Assembly (NCBI GenBank): GCA_025964695.1 | Contig: JAOPYK010000002.1 | Span: 1-64,000, forward strand | Direction: 5' to 3' | Source: Streptosporangiaceae bacterium | GTDB taxonomy: Bacteria; Actinomycetota; Actinomycetes; Streptosporangiales; Streptosporangiaceae | Length of the DNA: 64,000 bases | In this document: piece after piece, positions 27,057 through 36,584 of the stretch | Position numbering within the stretch: the stretch's first letter is position 1 | How the letters are laid out: every line of letters starts with the position of its first letter | The notes under the pieces: generated by a model | What the model was told of the DNA's origin: nothing | The model's database searches: none | What the model saw: only the letters and a program-made list of their open reading frames with translations | Program-made: the position numbers and the translations under genes

Positions 27057-28181
27057 TCAGTCCAGCGACGGCCGGGATCGGCCCGGGATCAGCAGGTCGA
27101 GGTCGGCGCGGGTGACGCGCGATCTGCCGGCCAGCTGGTCGCGGCCGGTCCCGGAGTCGCAGGAGAGCTCGACCGCCCTGGTCAGCATGGTGGGGTTCTC
27201 GAGGGGGCGGGGGGTCCCGGGTTCGTGGCGGCGCCAGCCCTGCGCGCTCATCGTCCCCATGGCGTTGCGGTAGGTGACCTCTTTCATGATCTTCAGAGTG
27301 CGGGCGCGATAGAGCAGCGCCGCCATGCTGACCCCCCACTCGGCTTTGAGCGCGGCGAGTCGTGACCAATCGGCGGTGCGCGGGAGTCTGTCGGCGATGT
27401 CCGATTCGGGCATGAGGAACTCGGCGGCGAAACGGTTGGCCTGGTCCTCCACGATCTTGCTGCCGGGTTCTGCGTCGGCATGCATGACCAGATGGCCGAG
27501 CTCGTGGGCGCCGTCGAAACGATTGCGCCAGTAGTCGCCCTTGGCGGGATTGAACATGACCATGGGACGCGGATAGGCGCTCACGCTGAACGCGTCCACG
27601 CGTTCGGTGGACGGCGGCAGCACGATCATCACGACCCCGTGCGTCTCAAGAAGCCGCACCAGATGCGGGACCGGACCCGGCACACCCACCATGACCTCGC
27701 GGGCGAGAAGCGCGGCCCGCACCGGGCCCGGTCCGGCGATCTCGTCCGGCACGACCGGCCATTCGGGGAGCGTGACGTCGGGGAACTCCACCAGGTCTTC
27801 GAGCGCGGCGACCACGTCGGCGGCGATCCGCCCGTAGGCCAGCGCCTGGTCCCGCTCGACCTGGGTGGTGGAGCGCAGCGATCGGAAGTGGGCATGGGCG
27901 GTGTCCAGCACCGCCGAGCCGTGACCCGCGTGGAAGAACTCGACCGGCACGCCCAGGCACAGTGCCAGCCGGCCCAGTGTCCGCTCCGACGGCCGGTGCA
28001 CCCCGGCCTCGTACTGGCCGATCGCGGTCGGCGTGGTGCCCACGCTGTCGGCCAGCTGGTTTTTGCGGAGTCCGCGCAGCCGGCGGGCGAGGGTCAGCCG
28101 CTCGCAGTCGAACAGCAACCGGGCCTCGGCGACCCGCCCGCCGGTATGCCCTGCTCGTCGCTCATCGCCCGAATCGTTCAC
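27057..28181 (-). CDS. XRE-HTH regulator with ImmA/IrrE metallopeptidase domain
   Basis: A 374-residue two-domain protein. The N-terminal HTH_3 spans about residues 28-82 (ARRLRGLRKNQLADSVGTTP, then SERTLGRLALCLGVPVEFF). The ImmA/IrrE (DUF955) peptidase domain has the zinc motif HELGH at 226-230 with a further downstream Glu (QANRFAAEFLMPE), as in ImmA. Such proteins cleave or sense a partner repressor, often in mobile-element immunity, stress or toxin-antitoxin-like modules. The GTG start overlaps the stop of the upstream gene (GTGA), so the two are translationally coupled. Confidence 0.88.
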   Translation of the reverse strand: MNDSGDERRAGHTGGRVAEARLLFDCERLTLARRLRGLRKNQLADSVGTTPTAIGQYEAGVHRPSERTLGRLALCLGVPVEFFHAGHGSAVLDTAHAHFRSLRSTTQVERDQALAYGRIAADVVAALEDLVEFPDVTLPEWPVVPDEIAGPGPVRAALLAREVMVGVPGPVPHLVRLLETHGVVMIVLPPSTERVDAFSVSAYPRPMVMFNPAKGDYWRNRFDGAHELGHLVMHADAEPGSKIVEDQANRFAAEFLMPESDIADRLPRTADWSRLAALKAEWGVSMAALLYRARTLKIMKEVTYRNAMGTMSAQGWRRHEPGTPRPLENPTMLTRAVELSCDSGTGRDQLAGRSRVTRADLDLLIPGRSRPSLD

Positions 28182-28900
28182 TTCGCCGTTTCAGCATCCA
28201 TGCCCCTGCCCCGTGCCCGGGGCCGGAGAGCCACGTCGTCCTCGTCGTCGCCCCACAGCGGAGCCGTCGGCTCGAGGTTGCCTCGGCGGGGGTCAGGGCC
28301 GAGGGCATCACGGGTGAGCGGCAGCCGCCACCACCAGGCCGAGCCCCGGTCTGCGTTGAACCTCGGCCGGCCCAGGAACAGCTCCATCTCCAGCGGCGCC
28401 TCGGTCGCGCTGTGCGCCAGCACCAGAGTGAGCGGCGCCGGCACGTCGGGGAGCGGGCCGCCCCGCTCGATGCCCAGGTCCAGCGAGAGCTGCGGGTCCT
28501 CCCCGTACTCCTGCTTGGCGACCGCCTGCTTGGTGGAACTCAGCTGGTCCCAGCGGATCGCGTCCACGGCACCGAAGTCGTGCCGCTTGAGCAGAATGCG
28601 GTACCGCCCGTACCGCCACCCCGCCGAGCCGTTCAGGTTGTCCCGAGTGACCCCCGCGAGGGGAGCGGAGACCGGCTCTCGCTCGGCCGGCGCCGACGCG
28701 AACGACCCCAGCTCGAAGACGCGGTCGAGCTGGGACTCCAGCACATCGAAGGAGGTGTAGCCGAACGAACGCTCCTTGAATCCCGCCGACCGGCTCAGCG
28801 CACCGAACACGATCCTGGTCGTCGCCTCGTGGGCATCACTCAGCGCGTGCAGGAAGCCGGACTCGAGAAGTGCTTCCCAGATCTCTTGCCGCTCGGCCAC
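28178..28900 (-). CDS. Unknown partner of the XRE-ImmA protein
   Basis: A protein of about 240 residues that I do not recognise. It has no signal peptide or membrane segment. Notable parts are an N-terminal helical region (RQEIWEALLESGFLHALSDA), a central aromatic segment (NGSAGWRYGRYRILLKRHDF) and an acidic-basic C-terminus (DDEDDVALRPRARGRG). The stop overlaps the start of the XRE-ImmA gene, so it is the first gene of a two-gene unit. It is the natural candidate for the protein that the peptidase acts on or protects. The start is uncertain: GTG 28900 is preferred, with ATG 28927 and a start at 28963 as alternatives. Confidence 0.65.
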   Translation of the reverse strand: MAERQEIWEALLESGFLHALSDAHEATTRIVFGALSRSAGFKERSFGYTSFDVLESQLDRVFELGSFASAPAEREPVSAPLAGVTRDNLNGSAGWRYGRYRILLKRHDFGAVDAIRWDQLSSTKQAVAKQEYGEDPQLSLDLGIERGGPLPDVPAPLTLVLAHSATEAPLEMELFLGRPRFNADRGSAWWWRLPLTRDALGPDPRRGNLEPTAPLWGDDEDDVALRPRARGRGMDAETAK

Positions 28901-29051
28901 GCACGGAACTCTAGCCCATCGGAGCATTCTGCGCGCGAAAATGAAGTCGTGTCCCAGGACCATCGAGCCTCACCCAGCCCTAGGGTGATCATTGATCAAG
29001 ACGCCGCGAGGGAGCCGGGCGCAGCCCGCCACCGTGTCGTAGGACAGCATC

Positions 29052-29291
29052 ATGACACCGCAGGAGGCCAACCCGGCCGGCCACCACGCCCAACCTCCGA
29101 CCATGGCTCCCGGAGCCGACGACCGCCGGCGCTCCTACGGCCGCCGGGTCGGGGACCGATTCCCCGTCCACTCGCCCAACCGAGCCGTGGAACTGGCCAA
29201 AGGGATCACCGCGATGGCTGGAGCGGCCTTCGCCGTCGCGGTCCTGCTCATGGTGGCGGTCTGGCTCTGCCGGTCGCTGTTCGAGAGCTGA
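29052..29291 (+). CDS. Small single-pass membrane protein
   Basis: A 79-residue protein with a hydrophilic, Arg-rich N-terminal half and one transmembrane helix near the C-terminus (TAMAGAAFAVAVLLMVAVWL), so probably N-in. ATG 29052 is preceded by AGGACA. No family assigned. Confidence 0.55.
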   Translation: MTPQEANPAGHHAQPPTMAPGADDRRRSYGRRVGDRFPVHSPNRAVELAKGITAMAGAAFAVAVLLMVAVWLCRSLFES

Positions 29292-29325
29292 GGAGGTCCA
29301 CCGGCTGGTACGGGCCTCATTCGGT

Positions 29326-29760
29326 TTAGTGCCGCCGATGGGTGGCATCACTGGGGGCGTTGTGTCCGGCCGACGAGTGGTCCCGCCAGCGCCAGGCCGG
29401 CTGGGGACTGCTGTCCGGTCGTCGTCGGTTCAGCGCCAGTTCGACGGTGCGGTACACGGCGAGTCCATGATGGAGCCCGTCGATCTTCAGCAGACGGGTG
29501 ACCTGGTCACTGGGCCGGGCGATGACCACACTGCCGCCATGGCTCTCGAGGTCGGTGGACGCGTGCGCCAGCACCTGCAGGCCGGCGGAGCCCATGAAGT
29601 CGGCCTCCACCAGATCAATGATGAGATGGGGGCTGTATTGCGATCGAGCCTTGCGGATGCAGTTGTCGAGCTGCCCGGCGGACGCGATATCGATCTCACC
29701 GGCCACGCTGATCACCGCCGACTCGTCGCGACGTCGGATGTGCAGATGGAGCCTGTTCAT
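29326..29760 (-). CDS. STAS-domain anti-sigma factor antagonist
   Basis: A 144-residue SpoIIAA/RsbV-type protein. The STAS core (about residues 5-105) carries DFMGSAGLQVL with the phosphorylatable Ser58, and VISVAGEIDIASAGQL at the N-terminus. A basic His/Arg/Ser-rich tail of about 35 residues follows. It should relieve an RsbW-like anti-sigma kinase when dephosphorylated; no kinase or sigma gene is adjacent. Four 13-bp tandem repeats start 31 bases upstream of its ATG. Confidence 0.85.
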   Translation of the reverse strand: MNRLHLHIRRRDESAVISVAGEIDIASAGQLDNCIRKARSQYSPHLIIDLVEADFMGSAGLQVLAHASTDLESHGGSVVIARPSDQVTRLLKIDGLHHGLAVYRTVELALNRRRPDSSPQPAWRWRDHSSAGHNAPSDATHRRH

Positions 29761-30064
29761 CTGACAGTTGTGCCCATCAGGCCGAGACTAAACGGGCCGG
29801 GTCAACGGGCCGCGTCGACGGGCCGTATCAACGGGCCGGGTCGACGTCGTCGGGAGGCCTGGATGTGAAGGCCCTGGGCCGGTCCCCGCGCCGTTGCGAT
29901 CGCGGACCACAAAGTTATCTTGGCCTCGACTTTCCGACCTCCTTTCCGGGCCTCTGTTTCTCTGTATAGAGCGGGATAAAAGGGACTCGGCGTGACGTAC
30001 TGCCGCCGACCAGCGCCCAGCGGTCCCGCTTCCCACCCCACTGCGGCGATTCAGAGGAGCGACC
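29761..30064. other. Divergent intergenic region between STAS and dehydrogenase genes
   Basis: About 300 bases with no gene. It holds the four-copy tandem repeat (29791-29842). On the plus strand, GTTT at 29956-29959 and GGGATA at 29973-29978 faintly recall stress-sigma (SigB-type) promoters, though the 13-base spacing is shorter than usual. The dehydrogenase ribosome-binding site GAGGAG ends near 30060. Confidence 0.35.
29791..29842. repeat. Four 13-bp tandem repeats upstream of the STAS gene
   Basis: Units AACGGGCCGGGTC, AACGGGCCGCGTC, GACGGGCCGTATC and AACGGGCCGGGTC, joined without gaps; the first and last are identical. The array lies in the leader/promoter region of the minus-strand STAS gene. 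Confidence 0.85.
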
Positions 30065-31249
30065 ATGAAGGCACTCACCTGGCACGGAAGGCGCGACGTA
30101 CGGGTCGAAGAGGCACCCGATCCGGCCATCAAGGAGCCGACCGACGCGATTCTCCGGGTCACCAGCAGCGCGATCTGCGGTTCGGACCTGCACCTCTACG
30201 AGGTCTTCGGCCCCTTCATGGGCGAAGGGGACATCCTCGGCCATGAGCCGATGGGCATCGTGGAGGAGGTCGGCGCGGACGTCACCCATATCAAGCCCGG
30301 CGACCGGGTCGTGGTCCCGTTCAACATCTCCTGCGGCTACTGCCACATGTGTCATGACCTGAAGCTGTACGCGCAGTGCGAGACGACTCAGGTGCGCGAG
30401 TACGGCATGGGGGCCGCCCTGTTCGGCTTCTCCAAGCTGTACGGGGAGGTCCCGGGCGGGCAGGCCGAGTACCTGCGGGTGCCCCAGGCGCAGTTCGGGC
30501 CGATCAAGGTACCGGAGGGTCCGCCGGACGACCGGTTCCTCTTTCTTTCGGACGTGCTGCCCACCGCCTGGCAGGCGGTGCGGTACGCCGACATCCCGGA
30601 CGGCGGCAGCGTCGCCGTGTTCGGCCTGGGCCCGATCGGGCAGATGAGCGCCCGGATCGCGCGGCATCTCGGGCACCGGGTCATCGCCGTGGACCGGGTA
30701 CCCGAGCGCATCGCCATGGCCCGCCGTCACGCCATCGAGGTGCTGAACTTCACCGAGCTCGGCGACGTCCCGGAAGCGATCCGGCAGATGACCGGCGGAC
30801 GGGGCACCGACTCCGTTATCGACGCGGTCGGCATGGAGGCAGACCCCTCCACCGTCGCCCGGCTCGCGCAGACCCTGACCGGCATGATGCCGGCCAAGGC
30901 CGCGGCCGCGGTGATGGGCAAGGTCGGCGTGGACCGGCTCGCGGCCCTGCAGCAGGCGATCGACACCGTACGCCGCGGCGGCACCATCTCGATCATCGGC
31001 GTGTACGGCGGTATGGCCGACCCGCTGCCCATGCTTCGGATGTTCGACAAGGGCGTCGCCGTGCGGATGGGACAGGCCCACGTCAGGAGGTGGATCGACG
31101 ACCTCATGCCGCTGGTCACCGACGACACCGACCCGATCGGCGTCATGGACCTCGCCACCCACCACCTGCCGCTGTCGCGGGCACCGCACGGGTACGAGAT
31201 CTTTCAGAAGAAGCAGGATGGAGCCATCAAGATCGTGCTCAATCCCTGA
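30065..31249 (+). CDS. Zinc-dependent alcohol dehydrogenase (formaldehyde-dehydrogenase-like MDR)
   Basis: A 394-residue medium-chain dehydrogenase. Catalytic zinc ligands are Cys38 (AICGSDLH) and His60-Glu61 (GHEPMG). The structural-zinc lobe has CGYCHMC plus a later Cys (AQCE). The Rossmann motif is GLGPIG near residue 189. The insertion pattern matches glutathione-independent formaldehyde dehydrogenase-like proteins, common next to stress functions in actinobacteria. ATG 30065 follows GAGGAG. No cofactor-specific evidence separates NAD from other carriers. Confidence 0.88.
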   Translation: MKALTWHGRRDVRVEEAPDPAIKEPTDAILRVTSSAICGSDLHLYEVFGPFMGEGDILGHEPMGIVEEVGADVTHIKPGDRVVVPFNISCGYCHMCHDLKLYAQCETTQVREYGMGAALFGFSKLYGEVPGGQAEYLRVPQAQFGPIKVPEGPPDDRFLFLSDVLPTAWQAVRYADIPDGGSVAVFGLGPIGQMSARIARHLGHRVIAVDRVPERIAMARRHAIEVLNFTELGDVPEAIRQMTGGRGTDSVIDAVGMEADPSTVARLAQTLTGMMPAKAAAAVMGKVGVDRLAALQQAIDTVRRGGTISIIGVYGGMADPLPMLRMFDKGVAVRMGQAHVRRWIDDLMPLVTDDTDPIGVMDLATHHLPLSRAPHGYEIFQKKQDGAIKIVLNP

Positions 31250-31301
31250 CATCGGCATCCGCGGATCGCCGGCGACGGCCGGCGGCCATCTCCTCGGCCG
31301 G

Positions 31302-31673
31302 CTACCTCCTCGGCGACCGCCCGCCACGCCCGCCCTCACGTGCCCGGGTGGCAAGGTCGCCCTGTGGCCCCCACCGGCGGATGGCGGCATAGCCGACCCC
31401 GATCCCGACGGCCACCGGCCACTCGAGGATCTCGGCGATGGCGAGCGCGCCGAGACCGGCGTACAGCGGCAGGCCCTTCCTGGCGGGCAGGACGCGGCCG
31501 GCGATCGCGAAGGGCGCCATGGCGAGGTCGACGACGGGCTGCGGAATCGTCAGGGTGACCCCCTCGTGCGGCCGGGCCTCCTCCACCCGGTCGGGGGCCG
31601 GGGTGTGGCGTGCCGGGCCGGTCGACGACCGCCTCGTTCTGGCCATGTCGGATGCTTGTTCGGTTTTGGCCAT
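31302..31673 (-). CDS. Small membrane protein, divergent from the P-type ATPase
   Basis: A 123-residue protein. The N-terminus is hydrophilic with many Arg/Glu; two hydrophobic stretches follow (VVDLAMAPFAIAGRVLPA and LYAGLGALAIAEILEWPVAV), and the C-terminus is Arg/Gly-rich. ATG 31673 has GGAGGCGA upstream. It is divergent from the CtpI-like gene with 179 bases between, a placement suggestive of a shared function such as an ATPase accessory. No family assigned. Confidence 0.65.
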   Translation of the reverse strand: MAKTEQASDMARTRRSSTGPARHTPAPDRVEEARPHEGVTLTIPQPVVDLAMAPFAIAGRVLPARKGLPLYAGLGALAIAEILEWPVAVGIGVGYAAIRRWGPQGDLATRAREGGRGGRSPRR

Positions 31674-31852
31674 GTATATCGCCTCCAGCTATGCGGATTC
31701 CCTCTCCCTACCCGCAAAGTCGGAGCGACTATCCGAAAGTCACCGCAGGTCAGCGCTGCATACCAAGGTTTTTCGTCGGCGGTGTCAAGGTCATCTCGCC
31801 GGGGTAGGTTCTTCAACTTCCGGGCGGAGGCGAACAACGACGGGGGACGTCG

Positions 31853-34800
31853 ATGGGACTGTTGTCGGCGGCGAACCTGGCGCCACGTGTGCTGATGGCA
31901 CCCGTGATGCGCTCCGTACAGGTCGTGAGCACCTTGTCGGCCCGTGCCGGGCTGGCCAATCTCATCGGCCCGCGCAAGCAGCGCCGCGTGTGGGCCCAGA
32001 ACGGACGTGCCTACATCGAGGTGCGCGGGCTGGTGACGGGCAGCGCCGGTCCCTTGCTGCAGCAGGCGCTCGAGACCGGGCTCCGCAAGCTGGACGGCGT
32101 GACCGAGGTCGAGACCAACGCGGTGACCGGTGAGGTCATCATCGCGTTCGACGAAGAACACCTCGGTCTGGATCGGCTGGTGGAGGTGGTCGAGGAGATC
32201 GAGGACGTCGAGGGCGTCCCAGACGAGACCTTCCCTGGCCACGGGCACCCCGCCGATCCCGAGACCCTCACCGCGGAGACGCTCGCACTGATGGCCGACG
32301 GAGTGGCCATCGCGGTGGCCGCCGCCGGAAGAGTCGTCCGGTTGCCCAGGATCCACCGTGGCACCAGGCTCATCTTCTCCGTCCTGGACAACCAGCCGCG
32401 ATTACGGCGGCAGGTGGAGGCGCGGCTGGGCCCGCACGGCACCGACTTGGTGCTGGCGCTGGGAAACGCGGTGGTTCACGGGCTCACCCAGGAACCGACG
32501 ATGCTGGCCGTGGACGGGCTGCACCGGATGCTGCTGGTGGCCGAACTCCGCGAGCGACGGGCGGCCTGGTCGCGCCGGGAACCGGAGATCGTCGCAGGTG
32601 GCCTTCCGGGACAGCCGCCCGAGCGGTCGGATCGACCGTGCCCGCTGCCGGCCGGACCGCTGGAGACCTACGACGACCGATCCGCGCTGGCCGCACTCAT
32701 CGGCACCGGCGGGATACTCGCGCTCACCCGCAGCCCGGCCATCGCGGCCGACCTGCTACTCGCGGCGGTGCCGAAGGCGGCACGACTCGGCCGTGAGGGA
32801 TTCTCCTCCATGCTGGATCGTGAGCTGGCGCGGCAGGGCGTGGTCTCCATGGACGCCAGGGCCTACCGGCGCATGGACCGGCTGAGCGCGGTCGTCTTCG
32901 ACGCGCCGGTGTTCTGTCACGACGGCGTGCAGATCCTGGGCGCCCAGGGCCACGGCTCCCTGGACGACCGGGAGGCGTGGCGCACGGCTGTCCGGCTGCT
33001 CGCCGACGATCCGGAGATCCAGGGCCTGCCGGACGCGGAAGGCCGCCGGCTGAGGCGGCTCTCGGGCGACTCGCCGGGCGGCCCGCGCGGGTTGAGAGTG
33101 CAGGTCTCCGATCCGGACGGAAACCCGCTCGGGGAGGTCCTCGTCGGGTGCGGCATCCATCCGCTGGCGGACACGACCCTGGCCGCGGCGCGTAACAGCG
33201 GCCTCAAGGTGCTGATCACCGGGCATGCGAGCATCGCGGAGCTGATCTCCCAGGCCGACGCCGCGCTCGACGCCACCGAGCCGCTGGCCGGGCACGTACG
33301 CCGGCTCCAGGCGGACGGGCATGGAGTCCTGCTGGTCGGCGGGGACGAGTCTGCCGCGCTCGCGGCGGATGTGGCCATCGCCGTCATCAAGGAAGGCCGC
33401 CCGACGCTGTGGGGCGCGGACCTGATCTGCGGGCCGGGCCTCGAACAGGTCTGGCAGCTCATCGCGGCGGTCGGCACGGCACGCGAGGCGACCCGGCGGG
33501 GGGTCCGGCTCGCCTTCGGCGGCTCCGCCCTGGGCACCCTGCTGACCGTCACCCGGCGGCGGTCCGCGGGCGTGCTGAACCTCGCTCCCGTGCACACCGC
33601 CGCGCTGGTCGCACTGGCCGGCGGGGCGCTGTCCGGGCATCGTGCGGCCGTCCGGACCTGCCCCGCGCCGACCCCGCGCCTCGCCTGGCACGCGATGGAT
33701 CCCCAGACCGCGCTGCAGCGCGCCAGGCAGCTCGCCGCCGCCCATGGCGACCAGCGAACGCGTGGGCCGCAGTTGCCGCGGCCCGCGCAGGTCGTGGCCG
33801 ATCTCGCCCGATCCGTCGAGTATGAGCTGCGCGACCCGCTAACGCCGATCCTCGTCCTGGGCGCCGCGGCCTCCGCGATCGTCGGCTCGGGGATCGACGC
33901 CGCCCTGGTCGCCGGGGTGATGGTGGGCAACGCCCTGATCGGCGGCGTACAGCGGACCAGGGCGGAACACGCGCTACGCCATCTGCTCATCGAGCAGCAC
34001 GGGCTGGGCCGCCGGCTGTGCCCCGACCAGTCACCCTGGCTGGACCACCGGCCCGAGTCGGAACTCGTGGAGGCGACGAAGCTGCGGGTCGGCGACGTCA
34101 TCGCGCTGGAGCCCTCCGATGTCGTCCCGGCGGACGCCCGGCTGCTGGACACCGACGATCTCGAAGTCGACGAGTCGAGCCTGACCGGAGAGTCGGTGCC
34201 GGTCGCCAAGTCGACGGATTCGACTCCCGGGGCCGAGCTGGTGGAGCGGGCGTGCATGGTGCACGAAGGAACCACCGTGCTGGCCGGACGCGCCCTGGCG
34301 GTGGTGGTGGCGACCGGCGACGCGACCGAGGCGGGCCGGGCCGCGGCGGTGGCCGGGCTGGCGGTGGCGGCCGCCGGTGTGCAGGCCCAGCTGAACGAGC
34401 TGACCCGCATGTCACTGCCCGCGACCGGGCTGAGCGGAGCACTGGTCACTGCGCTCTCCTTCGCGCGCGGTGTCCCCGTGCGGGACGCGATCTCGTCGGG
34501 GATCGCGGTGGCGATCGCCGCGGTCCCGGAGGGACTGCCGTTGGTCGCCACCGTCGCGCAGCTGGCGGCCGCACGCCGGTTGTCGCGGCGTGACGTGCTC
34601 GTGCGCAGCTCTCGGACGCTGGGGGCCCTCGGCCGGGTCGACACCCTGTGCTTCGACAAGACCGGCACGCTGACGGAGGGCAGGCTCAGGCTGAGCAGGC
34701 TGAGCAGCCCCACCGCGGACGTCGAAGCCACCTCTCCGGTCGGCCACCGGCTGCTCGTCACGGCCTCGCGGACCTGCCCGCGGGGACGGCCTGCCCGGCA

Positions 34801-36241
34801 TGCGACCGATCGGGCGGTCACCGAAGCCGCCCGAGCCCACATCGGTGAGGACCCGAACTGGAAGCTCCTGCACGAGACGCAGTTCACTGCCACCCGCGGC
34901 TACTCCAGCGGGATCGGCACCGAGGACGGCGTCCTGCTCGTCGCGGTCAAAGGGTCGCCGGAGACGACGCTGTCCCGCTGTGCCCGGGTGGCGGTGGGCA
35001 GCGGCACCCGGCCGTTCACCGAGGCCAAGCGAGAGGCCGCGTGGGCCACGGTGAAGCGCCTGGCCGCCGACGGGCTACGCGTCCTCGCCGTCGCCGAGGC
35101 CCGCCCACCGCAGGAGGACCTCACCGAGCTGGAGAAACTCGGGGAGACCGCCGAGCTGGTGCTGCTCGGGTTCATCGGGATCGCCGATGCCGCCCGTCCG
35201 GAGGCCCCAGAGACGATCGACAGGCTGACCAGGGCGGGGATACGGGTGGTGATGATCACTGGGGATCATCCGGACACCGCGCGTGCCGTGGCCGCCGGAC
35301 TGCGCATCCCCAAGCCCGACCGGATACTCACCGGCGCCGAGCTGGATCGGCTCAGCGACCAGGATCGCGTCGACCGCATCGCCGAGACCTCGGTGTTCGC
35401 CCGGGTGAGTCCCGAGCACAAGGTGCGGATCGTGCAGGCGCTGCAACGCGCCGGGGGCATCGTCGCGATGACGGGCGACGGCAGCAACGACGCGGCGGCG
35501 ATCCGGCTGGCCGACGTGGGGATCGGCCTGGCGGCCGGCGACTCGCGCGCCGCACGGTCCGCAGCCGACATCATCCTGCCCGGCACCGATCTGGCCGCCA
35601 TCGTGGAAGCCATGGCGGAGGGCCGGGCCCTGTGGGACAGCGTCCGCAACGCGGCCTCGATCCTCGTCGGCGGCAACGCGGGGGAGGTCGCCTTCACCGT
35701 CTACGGCACGGCCGTGGGCGGCCGCGCCCCGTTGAGCACCCGTCAGCTTCTGCTGGTCAACACGCTCACCGACATGCTCCCGGCACTCGCCGTCGCGCTC
35801 GCGGCGCCCGCCCAGGATTCGGAGCACACCCGGCCTCGGCAGAGCCTGTTCGGCGACGCGCTGACCGAGGCGATCGTGATGCGCGGGGCGGTGACCGCGC
35901 TCGGCTCCGTGCTGGCCTGGCATTCCGGGCGCTTCACCGGCCGGCGGCGCCGCGCCGACACCATGGGCCTCGCCGCTCTGGTGCTCACCCAGCTGACGCA
36001 GACCCTGCAGACCGCGTGGCGTAGCCGTACGGTCCTGGGCACCGTGGCCATCTCCACCCTCGTGCTGGCCGTGGTCATCGAGACTCCGGGCATCAGCCAG
36101 TTCTTCGAATGCACCCCCCTCGGCCCCGCCGCGTGGACCCTGGTCCTGGCCGCTGCCGGGGTGGCCACCGTGACCTCGGTGCTGCTTCCCCGGCTCGTGC
36201 GGTTCGGAGAGGACGAGATGACGGCACAGCCAGGCCAGTGA
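31853..36241 (+). CDS. ctpI: Large P-type cation-transporting ATPase, CtpI-like
   Basis: A 1462-residue protein resembling mycobacterial CtpI. A long N-terminal region (about 700 residues) begins with an HMA-like ferredoxin fold (YIEVRGLVTGSAGPLLQQAL) lacking the CxxC metal site, and continues with a degenerate half that itself looks HAD-like (FDAPVF at the position of DKTGT). The C-terminal half is a full P-type ATPase: TGES at 778-781, phosphorylation motif DKTGT at 935-939, GDGSNDA around 1209, and about 8 membrane helices overall. The transported ion is unknown; conserved membrane residues cannot be assigned with confidence by eye. ATG 31853 follows GGGGGAC. Confidence 0.85.
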   Translation: MGLLSAANLAPRVLMAPVMRSVQVVSTLSARAGLANLIGPRKQRRVWAQNGRAYIEVRGLVTGSAGPLLQQALETGLRKLDGVTEVETNAVTGEVIIAFDEEHLGLDRLVEVVEEIEDVEGVPDETFPGHGHPADPETLTAETLALMADGVAIAVAAAGRVVRLPRIHRGTRLIFSVLDNQPRLRRQVEARLGPHGTDLVLALGNAVVHGLTQEPTMLAVDGLHRMLLVAELRERRAAWSRREPEIVAGGLPGQPPERSDRPCPLPAGPLETYDDRSALAALIGTGGILALTRSPAIAADLLLAAVPKAARLGREGFSSMLDRELARQGVVSMDARAYRRMDRLSAVVFDAPVFCHDGVQILGAQGHGSLDDREAWRTAVRLLADDPEIQGLPDAEGRRLRRLSGDSPGGPRGLRVQVSDPDGNPLGEVLVGCGIHPLADTTLAAARNSGLKVLITGHASIAELISQADAALDATEPLAGHVRRLQADGHGVLLVGGDESAALAADVAIAVIKEGRPTLWGADLICGPGLEQVWQLIAAVGTAREATRRGVRLAFGGSALGTLLTVTRRRSAGVLNLAPVHTAALVALAGGALSGHRAAVRTCPAPTPRLAWHAMDPQTALQRARQLAAAHGDQRTRGPQLPRPAQVVADLARSVEYELRDPLTPILVLGAAASAIVGSGIDAALVAGVMVGNALIGGVQRTRAEHALRHLLIEQHGLGRRLCPDQSPWLDHRPESELVEATKLRVGDVIALEPSDVVPADARLLDTDDLEVDESSLTGESVPVAKSTDSTPGAELVERACMVHEGTTVLAGRALAVVVATGDATEAGRAAAVAGLAVAAAGVQAQLNELTRMSLPATGLSGALVTALSFARGVPVRDAISSGIAVAIAAVPEGLPLVATVAQLAAARRLSRRDVLVRSSRTLGALGRVDTLCFDKTGTLTEGRLRLSRLSSPTADVEATSPVGHRLLVTASRTCPRGRPARHATDRAVTEAARAHIGEDPNWKLLHETQFTATRGYSSGIGTEDGVLLVAVKGSPETTLSRCARVAVGSGTRPFTEAKREAAWATVKRLAADGLRVLAVAEARPPQEDLTELEKLGETAELVLLGFIGIADAARPEAPETIDRLTRAGIRVVMITGDHPDTARAVAAGLRIPKPDRILTGAELDRLSDQDRVDRIAETSVFARVSPEHKVRIVQALQRAGGIVAMTGDGSNDAAAIRLADVGIGLAAGDSRAARSAADIILPGTDLAAIVEAMAEGRALWDSVRNAASILVGGNAGEVAFTVYGTAVGGRAPLSTRQLLLVNTLTDMLPALAVALAAPAQDSEHTRPRQSLFGDALTEAIVMRGAVTALGSVLAWHSGRFTGRRRRADTMGLAALVLTQLTQTLQTAWRSRTVLGTVAISTLVLAVVIETPGISQFFECTPLGPAAWTLVLAAAGVATVTSVLLPRLVRFGEDEMTAQPGQ

Positions 36242-36304
36242 TGTACTGATAGGAGAGCAATCACCACGAAGCAACAGACACGACGCAACAGAAAGGGGAC
36301 GACC

Positions 36305-36580
36305 ATGGGCGAGCTCTCTCCCTGGCACTGGTTGATCGTCGCCGCGGTCTTCCTAGTGCTGTTCGGCTCCAAGAAGATGCCCGACGCCGCGCGTTCGCTG
36401 GGCCGGTCCCTGCGCATCTTCAAGTCCGAGATCAGCGACCTCACTTCCGACAACGAGACGCCCGCCGCCGCTCTTCCGGTGGCCCAGGCTCCGGACGGCC
36501 GGAGCGGCGATGCCCCCGCCGCCGTGGCCGCCGCGGCCGCCCCTGCCTCCCCGCCGGCCGATCCGGGCCGATCCGCGTGA
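36305..36580 (+). CDS. tatA: Twin-arginine translocase subunit TatA
   Basis: A 91-residue protein with the TatA layout. A short N-terminal helix ([15 protein letters not shown]) leads to the hinge [17 protein letters not shown], an amphipathic helix, and an acidic then Ala/Pro-rich tail. It would form the pore for folded proteins with TatC. TatB/TatC genes are not nearby, so this is probably a second or relocated TatA copy. It lies 63 bases after the CtpI-like gene on the same strand. ATG 36305 follows GAAAGGGGAC. Confidence 0.9.
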   Translation: MGELSPWHWLIVAAVFLVLFGSKKMPDAARSLGRSLRIFKSEISDLTSDNETPAAALPVAQAPDGRSGDAPAAVAAAAAPASPPADPGRSA

Positions 36581-36584
36581 TCAC

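Noticed and set aside
25366-27369. 667-codon frame antisense to the MFS gene
   Set aside because: The product is His/Gln/Arg/Gly-rich and low in complexity, without any recognisable domain; a shadow of the transporter gene.
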